Part shown: one piece after another, positions 63,606-64,000 of the stretch | How positions within the stretch are numbered: the first letter of the stretch is position 1 | Layout: the number at the start of each line of letters is the position of its first letter | NCBI RefSeq assembly: GCF_019042735.1 | Contig: NZ_JAHQCR010000051.1 | Coordinates: 53,731-117,730, forward strand | Reading direction: 5' to 3' | DNA: 64,000 nt | Source: Evansella alkalicola | GTDB lineage: Bacteria > Bacillota > Bacilli > Bacillales > Salisediminibacteriaceae | Position numbers and translations under genes: made by a program | Notes under the pieces: generated by a model | Told to the model about the DNA's origin: nothing | Databases searched by the model: none | The model's input: the letters and a program-made list of their open reading frames with translations, nothing else

Positions 63606-63764
63606 ACTGCTTTGCGAGGATAAGTTGATATATCGGCAAAGCTCTGCGAAAGCCTAGTTAAGTTAGTTTTATTATTTTGGATATTGGACAAATTGAAAAG
63701 CGATTTAATATTCTTTTGCGAGGAGTGGGTGAGGCTCCGGGTAAATAAACTGTATTTAAATTCC

Positions 63765-64000
63765 CAATAAGGTTTGGGGCACTAATGAACAGAGATAGTG
63801 CCCAAAGCGCAAGTTCCAATAAGGTTTGGGGCACTAACGAGCAGAGATAGTGCCCGGAGCGCAGGTTCCAATAAGGTTTCGTGCACTAATGAGCAGAGAT
63901 AGTGTCCGGAGCGCAGGTTCCAATAAGGTTTGGGGCACTAATGAACAGAGATAGTGCCCGGAGCGAAGGTTCCAATAAGGTTTGGGGCACTAATGATCAG
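63765..64000. repeat. Array 6: 52-bp inverted-repeat units, at least five copies, cut by the window end
   Basis: CAATAAGGTTTGGGGCAC recurs at 63765, 63817, 63869, 63921 and 63973, exactly 52 bp apart. Each unit has a GGGCACTA ... TAGTGCCC stem of 8 bp with an 11-base loop, then a GGAGCGCAGGTTC linker. The sequence is unlike arrays 1-5, but the period and layout are the same. Confidence 0.93.

Overview
The window looks like a chromosomal segment of a low-GC, endospore-forming Bacillaceae. This is inferred from the AT-rich sequence, AGGAGG-type ribosome binding sites, frequent TTG/GTG starts, an H-type small acid-soluble spore protein gene, a SpoIIM-family protein, a YtgP-like flippase and cre-like CcpA sites. 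The lifestyle hint is a plant-polymer and amino-sugar scavenger. No rRNA, tRNA, CRISPR array or complete transposase gene was seen.

Layout. 1-2.2 kb: end of a DegV lipid-binding protein gene and a flavin monooxygenase-like gene with a palindromic operator. 2.3-8.8 kb: a defence-type island with a divergent PD-(D/E)XK-like nuclease candidate, a fused double adenine methyltransferase and a FokI homologue (together a type IIS restriction-modification system), then a NERD-domain protein. 9.0-24.6 kb: carbohydrate region. An AraC regulator and a GH120 beta-xylosidase are followed by a complete sialic acid block (nanE, nanA, TRAP transporter siaPQM, nanK, RpiR regulator, nagA, nagB) and a GH115 alpha-glucuronidase. 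Sialic acid would be imported by the TRAP system, cleaved to ManNAc, phosphorylated, epimerised to GlcNAc-6-P, deacetylated, and deaminated to fructose-6-P. 24.7-33.5 kb: CofE-like ligase, LysR regulator, RluF, the ahpCF peroxidase operon with a PerR-type box, and a mannitol-dehydrogenase-family oxidoreductase. 33.5-38 kb: small membrane and hypothetical genes and a YtgP/MurJ-like flippase. 38.2-45.8 kb: a conserved membrane cluster (DUF4129, DUF4350, MoxR ATPase, DUF58, SpoIIM-family, RDD). 46.8-56.7 kb: RNase Z, small genes, aspartokinase, MetA (acetyl-transfer type), a MEDS-domain histidine kinase and an RlmI-like rRNA methyltransferase. 56.9-63.6 kb: a c-di-GMP group (GGDEF-EAL protein translationally coupled to a sugar-type binding lipoprotein, a PilZ protein, a PAS-GGDEF protein) with sspH and a GNAT gene in between.

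The most unusual structure is a dispersed family of tandem inverted-repeat arrays in six intergenic regions (7.2-7.8, 20.8-21.5, 28.2-29.0, 46.1-46.7, 52.1-52.8 and 63.8-64.0 kb). Their sequences differ, but the unit is 52 bp in nearly all of them, kept without a single indel over up to 15 consecutive copies, with an internal inverted repeat. A 51-bp version occurs in one array. The arrays make up about 6% of the window, sit at gene 3' ends, and are never between two divergent genes. A second repeat family consists of 125-260 bp elements with terminal inverted repeats and a shared GC-rich core; two of them reach into the 3' end of a neighbouring gene.
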